Part shown: in pieces, positions 10,972-21,424 of the stretch
Layout: every line of letters starts with the position of its first letter
Numbering within the stretch: position 1 is the first letter of the stretch
Assembly: GCA_030323885.1 (NCBI GenBank)
Contig: CM059186.1
Span: 20,002,998-20,066,997, forward strand
From: Branchipolynoe longqiensis
Lineage: Eukaryota; Annelida; Polychaeta; Phyllodocida; Polynoidae
DNA length: 64,000 bases
Reading direction: 5' to 3'
Position numbers and translations under genes: made by a program
The notes under the pieces: generated by a model
Databases searched by the model: none
What the model was told of the DNA's origin: nothing
The model's input: the letters and a program-made list of their open reading frames with translations, nothing else

Positions 10972-11265
10972 CTTTTTTTTTTCTTGAAGATTTATACTGC
11001 CTATCATGGATAAGTCAGAATATACTTGTTTTCACCATTAGACAGTTTGTCGAGAGAAAGCCCGAGCCTACACTTTTAACCTCCCACACCACATAGACAT
11101 GGTATGAGAGCAACTGGCCTTTGTTGACGCTGTAAGTATACATAGCGGTGGAAATCCAAATTAGCAGAGGTGGGGGCATGGGGAATCGAACCACTGACCC
11201 TCAGATTAGGAGTCCGACCTAGAAAGAAATCAGACACTCTAACCACTCTGCCACAGAGAACACCA
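10972..11265 (-). mobile_element. SINE-B copy 2
   Basis: It closely matches 2915-3236, including the T-run side (TTTTTTTTTTCTTGAAGATT), the GACAGTTTGTCGA segment and the tRNA-like head at 11200-11262. Box B (GTGGTTCGATTCCCC in reverse) is intact here, so this copy gives the best view of the head. Confidence 0.75.
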
Positions 11266-11674
11266 CTTTCCTCAATATCTCCTCTTCCAATCATCCGATG
11301 GGAACGATTTTGGTGTCTACCCCCACATTTAGGATTGCTAGAGTTCCAAATTTGATATTTTTTAAGAGTTTGGGGTAATGTATCCTGTTGAATTCCAAGA
11401 TGGCCAACATAATTAAAAACATTGTCAATGAAACTAGCTGATGGAAGAATAACACACCAGTGTCTTTTATTTTGCTGCAGTTACCCGGTGTATCAGTTTT
11501 AAGTTATCATCTATTATATTTACTGAGGCATAGACACACTCAAGTGTAGGATACAAAATATTTGTAACTGTTTCTGTTTCGAAAATTTTACACTTTGATA
11601 TGACTATGCGGCTTGAAGGCTGACACTTCAGGGAATCACGAGTCAACCTGCCCCGTTGACGCTTTTAGGAGATA

Positions 11675-11851
11675 CAATAAAACCTCTCTAAACCGACAGT
11701 CCATGGGTCCGGCTTTAAGTGGTCGATCTAGGGAAGTGCCCGGTTTAGAGAGTTAGAATATTCTTACAATGGTATTGTTGGGACCAAATGAAGCGATCGA
11801 TATAGGGGAGTGGTCGAGCTTTTTAGGTGGTCGGTTAGAGAGGTTTTACTG
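11675..11851. mobile_element. pogo/Tigger-like MITE copy 1
   Basis: Ends are CAATAAAACCTCTCTAAACC and, reversed, CAGTAAAACCTCTCTAACCG, flanked by TA. Two further copies lie at 14803-14988 and 20932-21127. The CAGTAAAACCTC terminus is that of pogo/Tigger elements as I know them. The 177-bp interior is noncoding. Confidence 0.75.
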
Positions 11852-11874
11852 TACTTATAAGTGTATACAGGTAC

Positions 11875-12525
11875 TCACTACGCGTGGTCACGTACAACAA
11901 CATATATTTGACAGGTGGTTTAAAAAAAAAAAAAAAAATTATTGAGGCTTTATTTATACTGTCCATAGCATATAAGCCTGGGTATGCGGGCTTGTTTTCA
12001 ATGCTGGCCAGTTGTAGTTTTGGTGTTATCTTATCATACAGTAGCTGCTGATAAGGTATTTGATTGCCTGCATTTCAGTAGCAGATAGATAGTTGGGTGT
12101 TATGGTTAGTAGCCTATGTTAGTTTTTTTGGATTTTCTTGGCATACATGTGTTTTATTTGTTCTACTCTTACTACTAGACTAGCCTACTCCTATTTACAT
12201 ATCATAGGCTTGTACGTAGCTGTTTGGTGTGTTATCTGGCTACTTTTGGCATGGTTACCTTCCATTGGGTGTCCCGCTGGTGGGCCGGGACATATCACAT
12301 GCCCCTTTGCTGTGCAGCTTAGTGGGGGTTTCCTAGCCTTATTTTGCACAGATATTTTTTGTATGTTTTTAGGTCAGGAATTTGTCGTTCCTTTACCGTT
12401 TGGGTGTTCAAATGTATCAAATCAAAACTGTGGATGTCCAGACGTTATGAGAGTCGTGCATATTTCCTGGACCTGTTAAGTCGACATTGGCTTCAAACTC
12501 TTGTCTTCTCATGGGTGAGGATTTG
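11875..12525. other. unassigned sequence with a 113-codon open frame
   Basis: A poly-A run lies at 11922-11938. An open frame at 12138-12479 (+) starts with ATG and is hydrophobic and Cys-rich at its N-terminus. I recognise no domain in it and its codon use does not stand out, so I do not call it a gene. Confidence 0.3.
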
Positions 12526-12930
12526 CTGTTTGTTGGAGTTTTACACCCTGGCAACATCTAAGGTCATATCAGGACATGTACCGCCTTGTGACAGTGCACT
12601 TGTTTGTGTTACATGTTTGCATTCTGGCAACATCTAAGGTCATAACAGGAGGGGTACTGACTTGTGACAGTGCATGCTAATGGCAACTTTTATAGTGCTG
12701 CCCAGTTAGGAGACCAGGCCGCCAGCACCATGACCCCATATCCTACACAGTCACATTATGTCGATACTGTGATAACCAGTCCTTGCCCTATCCTAGTAAT
12801 GCCAAGCCCCAGGCTATGTAGTGAAAAGTATCAATTTTGTAAGTCATTGAGTTGTCCCAACCTGGAATCGAACTCCCGACCTTCCGCATGGGAATCCTGC
12901 GCTCTACCGATCGGTCATCGCGTCCGGTCC
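12526..12930 (-). mobile_element. SINE-A, full length with duplicated tail
   Basis: Read on the minus strand it has the tRNA-like head (box A at about 12900-12925, box B-like GGGAGTTCGATTCCAGG at about 12855-12872), the body, and the tail. The last about 90 bp of the tail occur twice (GGCAACATCTAAGGTCATA at 12550 and 12628), so the 3' end is duplicated in tandem. Confidence 0.8.
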
Positions 12931-13025
12931 CACGGGACGTGATGATTGAGTGGGTAGGACACTTTATGATTAATATTTTCAAAAAGCTTCCAAAATTGAT
13001 TATTCCTAAATGTCCTAGCAGTAGC

Positions 13026-13140
13026 ACTCACCATTACCAGAATAGGACAAGGACTGGTTGGCTCAGAGTTAGGATAATGTGACTGGGTAGAATGGAACTT
13101 GAGGATGTGACTGGTGAAACGCAATAAAGCCACCATGAGC
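13026..13140 (+). mobile_element. SINE-A body fragment
   Basis: It contains GCACTCACCATTACCAGAAT, then the GACAAGGACTGGTTGGCTCAG phrase and part of the following body. Head and tail are lost and the right part is divergent. Confidence 0.6.
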
Positions 13141-13204
13141 AAATCACAAAACATGTTCTCCAATAATAATAATCATAGGAAAGCATAAATAAATCTAATT
13201 AAAG

Positions 13205-13546
13205 CCCCTGTCACACGTCACCGGATTGAGCAACGGACAGAATTGTCTAGTCCGGTGGTGATAAGTATCAAAATGTATTAAAATGTGCCGAAATGTTGCG
13301 CTATCAGGTAAATGGCCGCTGGACGAACGGACATGAAACAGACAGGAAACGGACATGAAACAGACAGGAAACAGACATGAACGGATAGCCCATAGACGAA
13401 ACGAAATCAAACCGGACAAGAAGCATAGACGTCAGTCTGGCGGCATCCATTCCTAGTTTTGTGCATGTTCAAAACTTGTATGGACACAAACTGGACATTG
13501 TTCGTTTTCTGTCCGTTTCCCCCAATCCGGTGAGGTCTGACTGGGA
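13205..13546. mobile_element. MITE with CCCTGTCACAC ends, copy 1
   Basis: The left end CCCCTGTCACACGTCACCGG is matched in reverse at the right (CCCAGTCAGACCTCACCGGA). The interior holds a decamer array (GGACATGAAACRGACAGGAAA type). A second copy with the same order lies at 13881-14244. No coding capacity. Confidence 0.6.
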
Positions 13547-13880
13547 CTTAAACCACATGTTGTTCACAGAGAAAACAACAGGTGTGATAGATGAATGTTC
13601 CAGACAGGCACAGTAATCACACTCCATGCCCACACCCACACCCACACCCACCTCCAGTTGTCATCCTTGTGTAGACTGTAAAACAAAAAGCCAGCTGCCT
13701 GTGGTTTATATCATATCATATAATCATGATTTGTTCATTTTCCTAGTTATTTCTCATTAACTACATACGTGATTTTTTAATTCTAAACAAAAGTGAGAAG
13801 AGACAAGATCATGGTAGTTCCCCAGTAGAAATGACTAATTCCACAGTACAAGCACCACAAATTAATCTCTATATTTAAAG

Positions 13881-14244
13881 TGCCTGTCACACTATGCCGG
13901 ATTGAGCAATGGACGGAATTCTCTAGTCCAGTGGTGATAAGTATCAAAATGTATTAAAATGTGTCAAAGTGTTGCGACATCAGGTCTACGAACGGACATG
14001 AAACGGACATGAAATGGACATGAACCGGACATCAAACGGACATCAAACGGACATCAAACGGACATCAAACGGACATGAATGGGTAGCCAATGGATGAAAC
14101 AAAATCAAACTGGACAAGAACCATATACATCAGTCCGGTGGCATCCATTCCTCGTTTTGTGCATGTTCAAAACTTGTATGGACACAAACCAGGCATTGTT
14201 CGTTTTCTGTCCATTTCCCCAAATCCGGTGAGGTGTGACAGGGC
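13881..14244. mobile_element. MITE with CCCTGTCACAC ends, copy 2
   Basis: Ends TGCCTGTCACACTATGCCGG and, reversed, TGCCCTGTCACACCTCACCG. The internal decamer ACGGACATCA is repeated in tandem at about 13990-14080 (four near-identical units in a row at 14027-14075), more regular than in copy 1. Confidence 0.65.
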
Positions 14245-14249
14245 ATGTA

Positions 14250-14800
14250 ATGTAATTTATATTATTGCGCAAGTAGGAAGACACTACTGTAAGTTGGGTT
14301 GAGCGAACTTTGGCTGCACAATGCAATAAATTGGGTTGAGCAAATTCTGTCTGAACCTCAAAATGCCCCTCCGCTTACGGTGGAGGGGATGGTCGCACGT
14401 GACCTTCCCTCGAGTCGTATTTGCATAGTTTGTGCATATGAGCTGGTGCCCACGATGCTCAGGGCCTGGCTAGCACAAGCAGAAGTGAGTTCAACCTGAT
14501 CAGTATGGTTGGATATGACGGTTACGTAGATCTCCCTGGGCTCGAATATACAGTAGTTATTATATAGTAGTTATTATATAATGTAAGACATGTATATATA
14601 TGCTTAGAAGAATTATACGAGCATACTAAGCCAGAATATCCTTCCTTTCCCCCATCATTCACTCAGTTCATTGACTGATGGAGTCTGTCCTACTCCTACT
14701 CCTAGTCATCTAGTGCTCCAGTCTCCCCGACCTCAACTCCGATGGTGGCGCCACCACCCGCTTCACGCTGTAACTGCCATCACTGTACTGCAATATAATA
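14250..14800. other. unassigned sequence, possible LTR debris
   Basis: No gene is recognised. There is a GGTGGCGCCACC palindrome at about 14743-14754 and a short duplicated TAGTTATTATATA at about 14554-14580. Nothing allows a firm assignment. Confidence 0.25.
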
Positions 14801-14802
14801 TA

Positions 14803-14988
14803 CAGTAAAACCTCTCTAAATCGACCGATCTTGGGGCCGACTTTAAGTCGTCCATTTAGGGAGGTGGTGGGCTTAGGGAGTTAGAATATGGTTACAATGG
14901 TATTAGGGTATTTTGGGGACCCAAATAAATCGATCGATACAGGGGAGTGGTCGATCTATGGAGGTGGTCGGTTAGGGAGGTTTTACTG
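14803..14988. mobile_element. pogo/Tigger-like MITE copy 2
   Basis: CAGTAAAACCTCTCTAAATC at the left and its inverted match (GGTTAGGGAGGTTTTACTG) at the right, with TA at 14801-14802 and 14989-14990. The body matches copies at 11675 and 20932. Confidence 0.8.
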
Positions 14989-15201
14989 TATAACCCCACC
15001 GCCAAGCGTAGCAAACATGGATAGGCATACATGGGCAATAAAATGTGAACAAAGTAGCCTGAGCTGATATGAGTCAGCTTAGACTTCATCCTAAACAATA
15101 TTAGCATAACAAATGATACGACCATTGGATATTACGGACATGCTATTCTATTCAGGAGAATATTTGTTTCGTCATAGAAACTGCAAAGTTAAAATAAAGT
15201 C

Positions 15202-15939
15202 ATTGGGCGCATTCGACTGGGCCCTTTCTATCCGTAAAAATAGGCTCCGCCCACCTGCGCAGTGAACTTGGTTTTCGAGTTCAAACAGGACCAGCCGAAT
15301 GGCTTGTATTCGGAAATAAAACATGGCTGCTCATGCATCGTACTGTGTTGTGTCAACTTTGTATTTGGAGAGTTCTTCAAGTGAGGAATCAGACGATGAC
15401 ATGCTGCTTTATGAAACTGTCGTGTCGCACGTAGCAAAGAGGTGTAAAAAGTAAAATGATTTTGATGAATTTTTCCTCTTCCCGTACTGTTTCGTTCAAA
15501 TATTCAAATTAAATTTATTTTACAAAAATAAATGCTCCGCCTAGACATAGCATTGCTGCAGCCACATCACTGCGGTATTTTACCCTTCGCGGGCGAGTTT
15601 CCGGTGTTGTGACGTCATGCCGACATCGAGAATTGCCTTTCAGTTTACATGTATGCTTTTATTTTACTTTTACATCCGATGACGAGTTTATTGCCTATCA
15701 GTATCAGTTTACATGATTGGTCACCCACCAGAAGGACATGAAGCTAATAAGAAAACAAAAACATCACACACCTAGTCATATCAGCCATGTTGAAATACAC
15801 CACGTGACCTTGTGGATGGAGCCAAAACACACATCCGAATAGTATGGATAGAAACCCACTTCCGGTCCCAGTCGAATAGGCATTTGTTCGGAAATATTTT
15901 GATATTCGGATAGAGAGGCCCAGTCGAATGCGCCCAATG
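15202..15939 (+). mobile_element. hAT-like non-autonomous transposon with 8-bp target duplication
   Basis: Ends ATTGGGCGCATTCGACTGGG and its inverted complement. The sequence ATAAAGTC occurs immediately outside both ends (15194-15201 and 15940-15947), an 8-bp target duplication as made by hAT transposases. A second pair of TTCGGA..AATA segments lies inside each end. A short open frame of 43 codons (15323-15454, starts ATGGCTGCTCATGC) has a Ser/Glu/Asp-rich stretch and may be the remains of an N-terminal transposase exon. No catalytic domain is present. Confidence 0.65.
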
Positions 15940-16054
15940 ATAAAGTCCTGTACCTTCCGTGACACCTCGCTCTATCTGCTCCCCCGGTAATGAACACTAA
16001 ATAAACAGTGCACTGGAAGACCAGGGCCTCGGCGCTGACAAAATTATGTATATA

Positions 16055-16630
16055 GGGTATTCACGTGACGTCATCAACCGGATGCGCGGCCATTGTGGCG
16101 ATATCAAACAGTAAACAACCCATAGAGTTTTCCGCTACGTGCAGTGCAAAACGTCTATTTCATTCAAAATTAATAGAAATCCAGAACCCTACCCATATAC
16201 ATTTTATAATCTATTCGTTGAATATGTTTTCTATACATGTACCAAACGATTTGTTTCTAGGTGGTGTGGTTTTAGAGATAGTTCACTTTTTCTGTATGAA
16301 GATTGCTCATGACCATTGCCAATGGCATTGGCAATGCATTGATTTTGCTGGTACGCGCAGTGCAAAACCTTAGTTTTATTCAAAATTAATAGAAATCCAG
16401 AACTCTAACCATATCAATCTAATATAATCTTTTTCGTAAACATGTTTTCTATATGTGTACCAAACGATTTGTTTCTAGGTGGTGTGTTTTTAGAGATATT
16501 TACCTTTTTCTGTTTGAAGATTGTTCACTGCCATTGTCATTGACAATGCATTGATAATGTTGGATTTGTTATTGTTGTTGTATCTCCACAATGGCCACAC
16601 TTCCGTTTAGCGTGACGTCAGTGCATACCT
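16055..16630. mobile_element. MITE with GGTATTCACGTGACGTC ends and doubled core
   Basis: The left end GGGTATTCACGTGACGTCAT, with GGCCATTGTGG inside it, is matched in reverse at the right (AGGTATGCACTGACGTCACG, with GGCCATTGTGG). Between them a core of about 200 bp (GTGCAAAACG..TTCAAAATTAATAGAAATCCAG..TTTCTAGGTGGTGTG..GAAGATTG) occurs twice, at about 16139-16340 and 16359-16530. The same core recurs in other elements at about 25541, 25985, 35660, 36236 and 53710. Confidence 0.6.
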
Positions 16631-16689
16631 TATATTCAGATGAATAAAATATTTACCAACCAAAAAAACAACAACAAAACTCGTATTGC

Positions 16690-16785
16690 GGGAGTCTGAA
16701 TAAAAAACAAACAGTTCTCGCCATGAATCTGTCCTATGCTGCCGATACGGCGTAAAGGAACCCACAATCAATCCATCAATCAAAA
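16690..16785 (+). mobile_element. SINE-C tail (CAATCAATC type), copy 1
   Basis: The phrase TCTCGCCATGAATCTGTCCTATGCTGCCGATACGGCGTAAAGG ends in an AATCAATCC.. run. It matches 45912-46009. Such tails are, as I recall, typical of molluscan SINEs. No head is seen. Confidence 0.5.
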
Positions 16786-16789
16786 CCGT

Positions 16790-17390
16790 ATTGTGGGGGT
16801 TACAAAAATGTCGTCTGGCCAGCCCTGTCTTAGCATACGCCACCTGGTGGTAAATGCGCGCAACCAACAGACTGCGGTGGTTCATCGGTGGTAATCAAAA
16901 CCCGCGGTGCTGCCATCTAGCGGATACAACTGACACCAAGCTGAAGGCCCGTCGTTGTAAGAGAATCGATTGCGTGCAAATATGTCGGTTCCGCGAGCCT
17001 TTTGCTGGAGGTCACAGACAATCGTGACACATTTATCATAACTTGAGTTTAATTTGTAGCTGGAGAAATATTGTTTTTATAAGTGAGATTTCTCAATGAT
17101 CACACATTTTTATTAAGATTTTTTAAAGCAGAGTCCGTACACACGTGAAGATATGGAATTCAAGGCTATTTCAAGGCTTTTGTCAAGGCTGTTTTTGATA
17201 GGAATTCAAGACTATTTGACCACTACGTGTTTGATTAGATGAAAACAAAGGAAGTTAGTGATACTGGTTTTCGGCAATGTCATAGCGCCTCTCTGATTGG
17301 TTCATAATAAAATAAACGTGATCTATTGTCAAGCAGGCGATTCTCATATAACGCTGTTCACTTTGGTCGTTTTTTTTTTGTTGGGACCGG
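16790..17390. other. unassigned sequence
   Basis: No element end, gene or array is recognised apart from the SINE-like tail before it and the SINE after it. Confidence 0.3.
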
Positions 17391-17695
17391 CTGGGGGTTC
17401 TTGAAGATTTATACTGCCTATCATGGATAAATCTGAATATTCTTGTTTTCACTATTAGACAGTTGGTCGATAGAAAGCCGGAGCGTACACTTTTACCAAC
17501 CCAAGGGATTTTTAAGCTCTCACGACACATAGACATGGTATGAGAGAAACTGGCCTTTGATGATGCTGTAATTTATACACAGCGGTGGAAATCCAAATTG
17601 GCAGAGGTGATCGCATGCAGAATGGAACCACCAACGTTCAGATTAGGAGTCCGCCCTAGAAAAAAGTCAGACACTCTAATCATTCTGTCAGAGGG
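17390..17695 (-). mobile_element. SINE-B copy 3
   Basis: It matches the copies at 2915 and 10972 over the whole length with more substitutions, including the head (box A region at about 17672-17690). The adjoining sequence at 17697 begins the 94-bp tandem repeat. Confidence 0.7.
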
Positions 17696-17696
17696 A

Positions 17697-18072
17697 AGAC
17701 CACGTTCACTTGGACACTTTCGGTACAAGGCCTGACTCTGAGGCGATGCGTGTGGAACTGCAGCTGATGGTTATACGTGGGATGACCGCAAGACCACGTT
17801 CACTTGGACACTTCCGGTACAAGGCCTGACTCTGAGGCTGTGGGTGTGGAACTGCAGCTGATGGTTATACGTGGGATGACCACAAGACCACATTCACTTG
17901 GACACTTCCAGTACAAGGCCTGACTCTGAGGCGATGCGTGTGGAACTGCAGCTGATGGTTATACGTGGGATGACCGCAAGACCATGTTCAATTGGACACT
18001 TCCGGTACAAGGCCTGACTCTGAGGCTGTGGGTGTGGAACTGCGGCTGATGGTTATAACTGGGATGACCGCC
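17697..18072. repeat. 94-bp tandem repeat, four copies
   Basis: Units begin AGACCACGTTCACTTGGACA at 17697, 17791, 17885 and 17979, an exact spacing of 94 bp. Units 1 and 3 share GGCGATGCGTGTG where units 2 and 4 have GGCTGTGGGTGTG, so the array probably grew by duplication of a 188-bp dimer. The last unit runs into unique sequence at about 18070. Confidence 0.9.
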
Positions 18073-18208
18073 CCGCTACAAACGCTGTCTTCTCGCGTCG
18101 TCGTCAGATTACTACCTTCCGACGGTCCCGTCGTCGGGATGACGATCGGCAGGCGCTCCTTGCGTTGGAACTCGTAAACGGGGAAACTCGCCGAAGCCGG
18201 TGCAGCCC

Positions 18209-18722
18209 TAGATAAAAGATTCACCCCATACTTTCAGTCGGGGTGAAAACCAACCCATTAGAAAAAGTCAAGAAAATGATCTACATGCAGGGTAAATGAA
18301 ATCAGTAGTATAAATTCTTAATTTAAGAAGCAACTTATTATTATATTCTTCACATATATCTTCATATTTACCCGCTACTTGTGATTTGAAAAATATAATA
18401 AAACATGTAGTTTAATGGACTTTAAAAGTGAAATGTATGGCATTCTCTGCTTGCCATCTTGTCTTTTTGCATTGAAGAATATAATAAAACATGTAGTTTA
18501 ATGGACTTTATAAGTGAAATTGAAGGCATTCTCGGCTTGCCATCGTGTCTTTTTGCATTCTCTCCCATTTCACCAAATCTGTATCGATATAACTTATGAG
18601 TAGCCATTTGATACTGGAACCAGGGATTCCACTTCCTGTTCCATACTAAAGCTATTTTCGACCGTATTTAGACTACGTTGTCATTCACCTCTACTGCAAG
18701 TGTGCGGTGAATCTTTTATCTA
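18209..18722 (+). mobile_element. Mutator-like MITE copy 1, 9-bp target duplication
   Basis: Ends TAGATAAAAGATTCACCCCA and, reversed, TAGATAAAAGATTCACCGCA. Outside them lie GTGCAGCCC (18200-18208) and GTGCACCCC (18723-18731), a 9-bp duplication with one change. Each end is itself hairpin-like because GGGGTGAA follows the TTCACCCC. About 60 bp of interior (AATATAATAAAACATGTAGT and onward) is duplicated at about 18391 and 18476. A second, inverted copy is at 19889-20301. 9-bp duplications are characteristic of Mutator-like elements. Confidence 0.75.
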
Positions 18723-18790
18723 GTGCACCCCCCCACCCCCACCCCCACCCCTCCTGCAAGTGCGGGGTGAATCTTTTATCTAGTGCACCA
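18696..18790 (+). repeat. 60-bp tandem duplication of the MITE right end and flank
   Basis: The end GCGGTGAATCTTTTATCTAG with following GTGCACC recurs exactly 60 bp downstream (GGTGAATCTTTTATCTAGTG at about 18767), separated by a CCCCCACCC run. The duplication includes the target site, so it arose after insertion. Confidence 0.7.
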
Positions 18791-19200
18791 ACCCACCCCA
18801 TCCCCCACTTACCGAGCCTTCGTCGCCAGCCTCGGTCCCTGTCTCGTCGATGCGCACGGCGCGGGGTTCGCGGACACGCTGACGGAATCTGCTCGTCCTC
18901 TTCAATGATGATGATGATGATGAGCAGCATGCATGCGGGAGCGGCGGTGCTGCTGGTGGTGCCCGTGGCGCCTTCTTGCCTCGCCGGTCTGAACTATCAC
19001 GACAAGACGGCGGCGCCGGTGCGTTCTTCTGCGTTGCCAAGGCGATCGGGAGTCGATCCTGGGTCAAATCGTTCGGGTGCCGGCACAGCGCGAACGCTGC
19101 AGGAGGAGTGCGTTCCAGAGCGGCCACCAGGGGGTCGGGCGGGTAAATGAACGATCGCAGACGACTTTTGGATGGGGGCCGGGCTGACGTCATGGCACTT
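18790..19200 (+). other. CpG-rich unique block with a candidate small secreted ORF
   Basis: This block is GC- and CpG-rich and free of recognisable repeats, unlike its surroundings. In it, 18905-19150 is an ATG-started frame of 81 codons. It begins with six Met codons, then SSMHAGAAVLLVVPVAPSCLAG, which looks like a signal peptide (hydrophobic core, small residues at a possible cleavage site), followed by a basic, Gly/Pro/Arg-rich tail. The six Met codons are a GAT microsatellite, a reason for caution. The opposite strand is also open over 18780-19409, as expected for GC-rich DNA. I recognise no family, and whether any of it is expressed is unknown. Confidence 0.2.
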
Positions 19201-19560
19201 TCCCGCCGATTTCGGGACTTGGAGTGTTGATGAAAGGGGGAGGGGGATAAAGAAGATGGTGAGCTGGAACAAGAAGGGCTAGAGGGTAACGTGACTACCC
19301 ACTCCCACGGAGGTGGTGCCTGGATGGCATTGATTTTACAAGCCTGGTAAATATAGGTACAGTGAGTGAATGCAGGGGCTCTGAGGCGTGAGCGAGCAGG
19401 TGGCGCCACGAGCTCAGGTCATGAGGAACCAGTAAATGACCTAATGAGTAGGTCACCAGCCGATGACTTAGTGGCTGGGGGTGTAGATGAATCTTCCGGC
19501 TTATTATAATCGTATAATGGCTTATACAGCATATAATGTTCGGCTACACTTAAAGGAGGA

Positions 19561-19703
19561 TACATTATCCTAATACCGAGATAACCAGTCCACGCCCTAT
19601 CCTAGTAATGCAGAACGCCAGGCTAGGTAGAGACAAGTATCAGGTTTGTAAGTTATTGGTTTGATATGGCCGGGATTCGACTTCCCAAACCTTCCACTCT
19701 GGG
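19561..19703 (-). mobile_element. SINE-A, head and body fragment
   Basis: In reverse orientation it contains the body phrases (ATTACTAGGATAGGGCGTGG, GTATCAGG..AAGTTATTGGTTTGA) and a box B-like GGAATCCCGGCC. The tail is missing. Confidence 0.65.
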
Positions 19704-19888
19704 GTTGGTGGGTGAAGCAGACGGCAGCACTGCCGACTTGCACATAGACGAATTCGTATTTTACCTAAGGTAGAATTATTTAATGGCACACTTTAATTGC
19801 AATTCACTTCAGACACAAGAGTACAGCAAGAAGATTATTGAAGTTGGCCGTCCCAAGTAGAGTAACTTCAACCAGATAGGGTGGCCGA

Positions 19889-20301
19889 TAGATAAAAGAT
19901 TCACCCCGTACTTCCAGTACAGGGGTGAACGACAACGTAGTCTAAATACGGGCGAAAATAGCTTTAGTATGGAACAAGAAGTACAATGCCTGGCACCAGT
20001 GTCAAATGGTTACTTATATAAGCACAGAGTTGGTGAAATGGGAGAGAATGCAAAAAGACAAGATGGCGGTCAGAGAACGCCGTCGATTTCACTTTTAAAT
20101 TGCATTAAAGTATATGTTTTATTATATTTTCCAACTCAAAAGTAGTGAGTAAACATGAAGACATATACAAAGAATAAATGTTGCTTCTTAGATTGTGAAA
20201 TTAGGCAAAGCACTCATTTCATTAACCCGATTTTTCGACCGTTTTTATATAAGGCTGGTCTTCACCCGTGTACTACAAGTACCGGATGAATCTTTTATCT
20301 A
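19889..20301 (-). mobile_element. Mutator-like MITE copy 2, perfect 9-bp target duplication
   Basis: TAGATAAAAGATTCACCCCG at the left and its inverted match at the right. GGTGGCCGA lies directly outside both ends (19880-19888 and 20302-20310), a perfect 9-bp duplication. The interior matches copy 1 (18209-18722) in the opposite orientation, e.g. CAACGTAGTCTAAATACGG here against its complement there. The target is the start of a SINE-A head, so the insertion came after that SINE. Confidence 0.8.
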
Positions 20302-20463
20302 GGTGGCCGAATGAGTTGAACGACCGCCTCCCGTTTTGGTAGGTCATGGGATTCGAGCCTCCAGGCTCGAACTCTGGCCGAGTCAAACCAATGACTTAAA
20401 CAGTGATACTTTTTGATACCTAGACTGGTGTATGGCATTATTAGGATAAGGCAAGGAACAGTC
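20302..20463 (+). mobile_element. SINE-A, head and first part of body
   Basis: The tRNA-like head starts GGTGGCCGAATGAGTTGAAC and has a box B-like TCGAACTCTGGCC, then ACCAATGACTTAAACAGTG and ATTATTAGGATAAGGCAAGG. It is cut by the Mutator-like MITE at its 5' edge and truncated at its 3' side. Confidence 0.7.
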
Positions 20464-20931
20464 AAATGAGGAAAACCAATTGTCTGTGATTGAAATTTCC
20501 CCCGGCTTAGTCAATTAATGTATAAACGAACCAAAAGTGTGCATTGCTTATGGTGAATGGTTGGGTTGAGAGAGAGGACACTCACCCTACTTCCGGGTGT
20601 GAAAACGCGCCGGCTCGCAGCGCCAGTCTCTCCTCAAGGACCAGTGTACAGTAACTATTAACAGACTGCTTCGGGCATGCTGTATGTACCCAGCTATAGT
20701 CGGAGGCGTGTAACGATAGAAAAACCCACCAGTGTTCCTCCAGTGTAGATTGTAGAAGACGTCAGGCCTCCAGCATGGCCCTACAGTGGTGTGTAGGCAG
20801 CTCAGTATATCCGCAACCAATGTCCAAGGCATGTGCTATGCTATTTACATGGCGACTGGTGTGTGTGTATATATGTATATGTATATATATACATATACAT
20901 ATGTACACATACATATATATATATACATATG
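20464..20931. other. unassigned sequence ending in a (TA)n/(ATGT)n tract
   Basis: No gene seen. A TATATG/ACATAT microsatellite occupies about 20866-20931. Confidence 0.35.
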
Positions 20932-21127
20932 CAGTAAAACCTCCCTAACCGAGCACCTCCCCAGATCGACCACATACCTATACCAAACACTTTATTTGGG
21001 TCCCAAACGATTGCTCATATAATATCATTGTAATGAATGAAAAACTCCCTAAACTGACCACTTCCCTAAATGGACCATTTAAAGTCGGTCCGGTCCCATG
21101 GTCGGTCGATTTAGAGAGGTTTCACTG
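20932..21127. mobile_element. pogo/Tigger-like MITE copy 3
   Basis: CAGTAAAACCTCCCTAACCG at the left and, reversed, CAGTGAAACCTCTCTAAATC at the right. It lies within a TA-rich tract. The interior (CCCAAACGATTG, GGACCATTTAAAGTCGG) matches copies at 11675 and 14803. Confidence 0.75.
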
Positions 21128-21254
21128 CATATATATATAGAGAGAGACACTCCAATCGGACTAGGCAACTTTAAGCAACAAAAGCAATAAAAAAAGAAAA
21201 ACCCCAGCAAAACTAACTTTATATGTGTCATATACATACAAACACAGACATATA

Positions 21255-21424
21255 TATATTATATATAATCTATTATATACATATAAACGCTCGGAGAATT
21301 ATATGATTTATTTATTCGATTTGGCTCGAGTTAAATATTAGCCAATCGCCGTCGTCCGGCCCCTGGCTGCGTCCTTTGGCCCCGGCGTTTGCTCTCGAGG
21401 CGTTTCAAATCGTCACTTGCCTCC
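21255..21424 (+). repeat. A1 split direct repeat
   Basis: It is colinear with A2 (24592-24761) at a constant offset of 3337 bp and differs at about seven positions. It includes AACGCTCGGAGAATTATAT and TTTGGCTCGAGTTAAATATT. The first reading frame opens inside this repeat. Confidence 0.85.

Noticed and set aside
12138..12637. Hydrophobic open frames suggestive of a membrane protein
   Set aside because: Two overlapping frames, no recognisable domain, no splice or codon evidence, and the second runs into a SINE.
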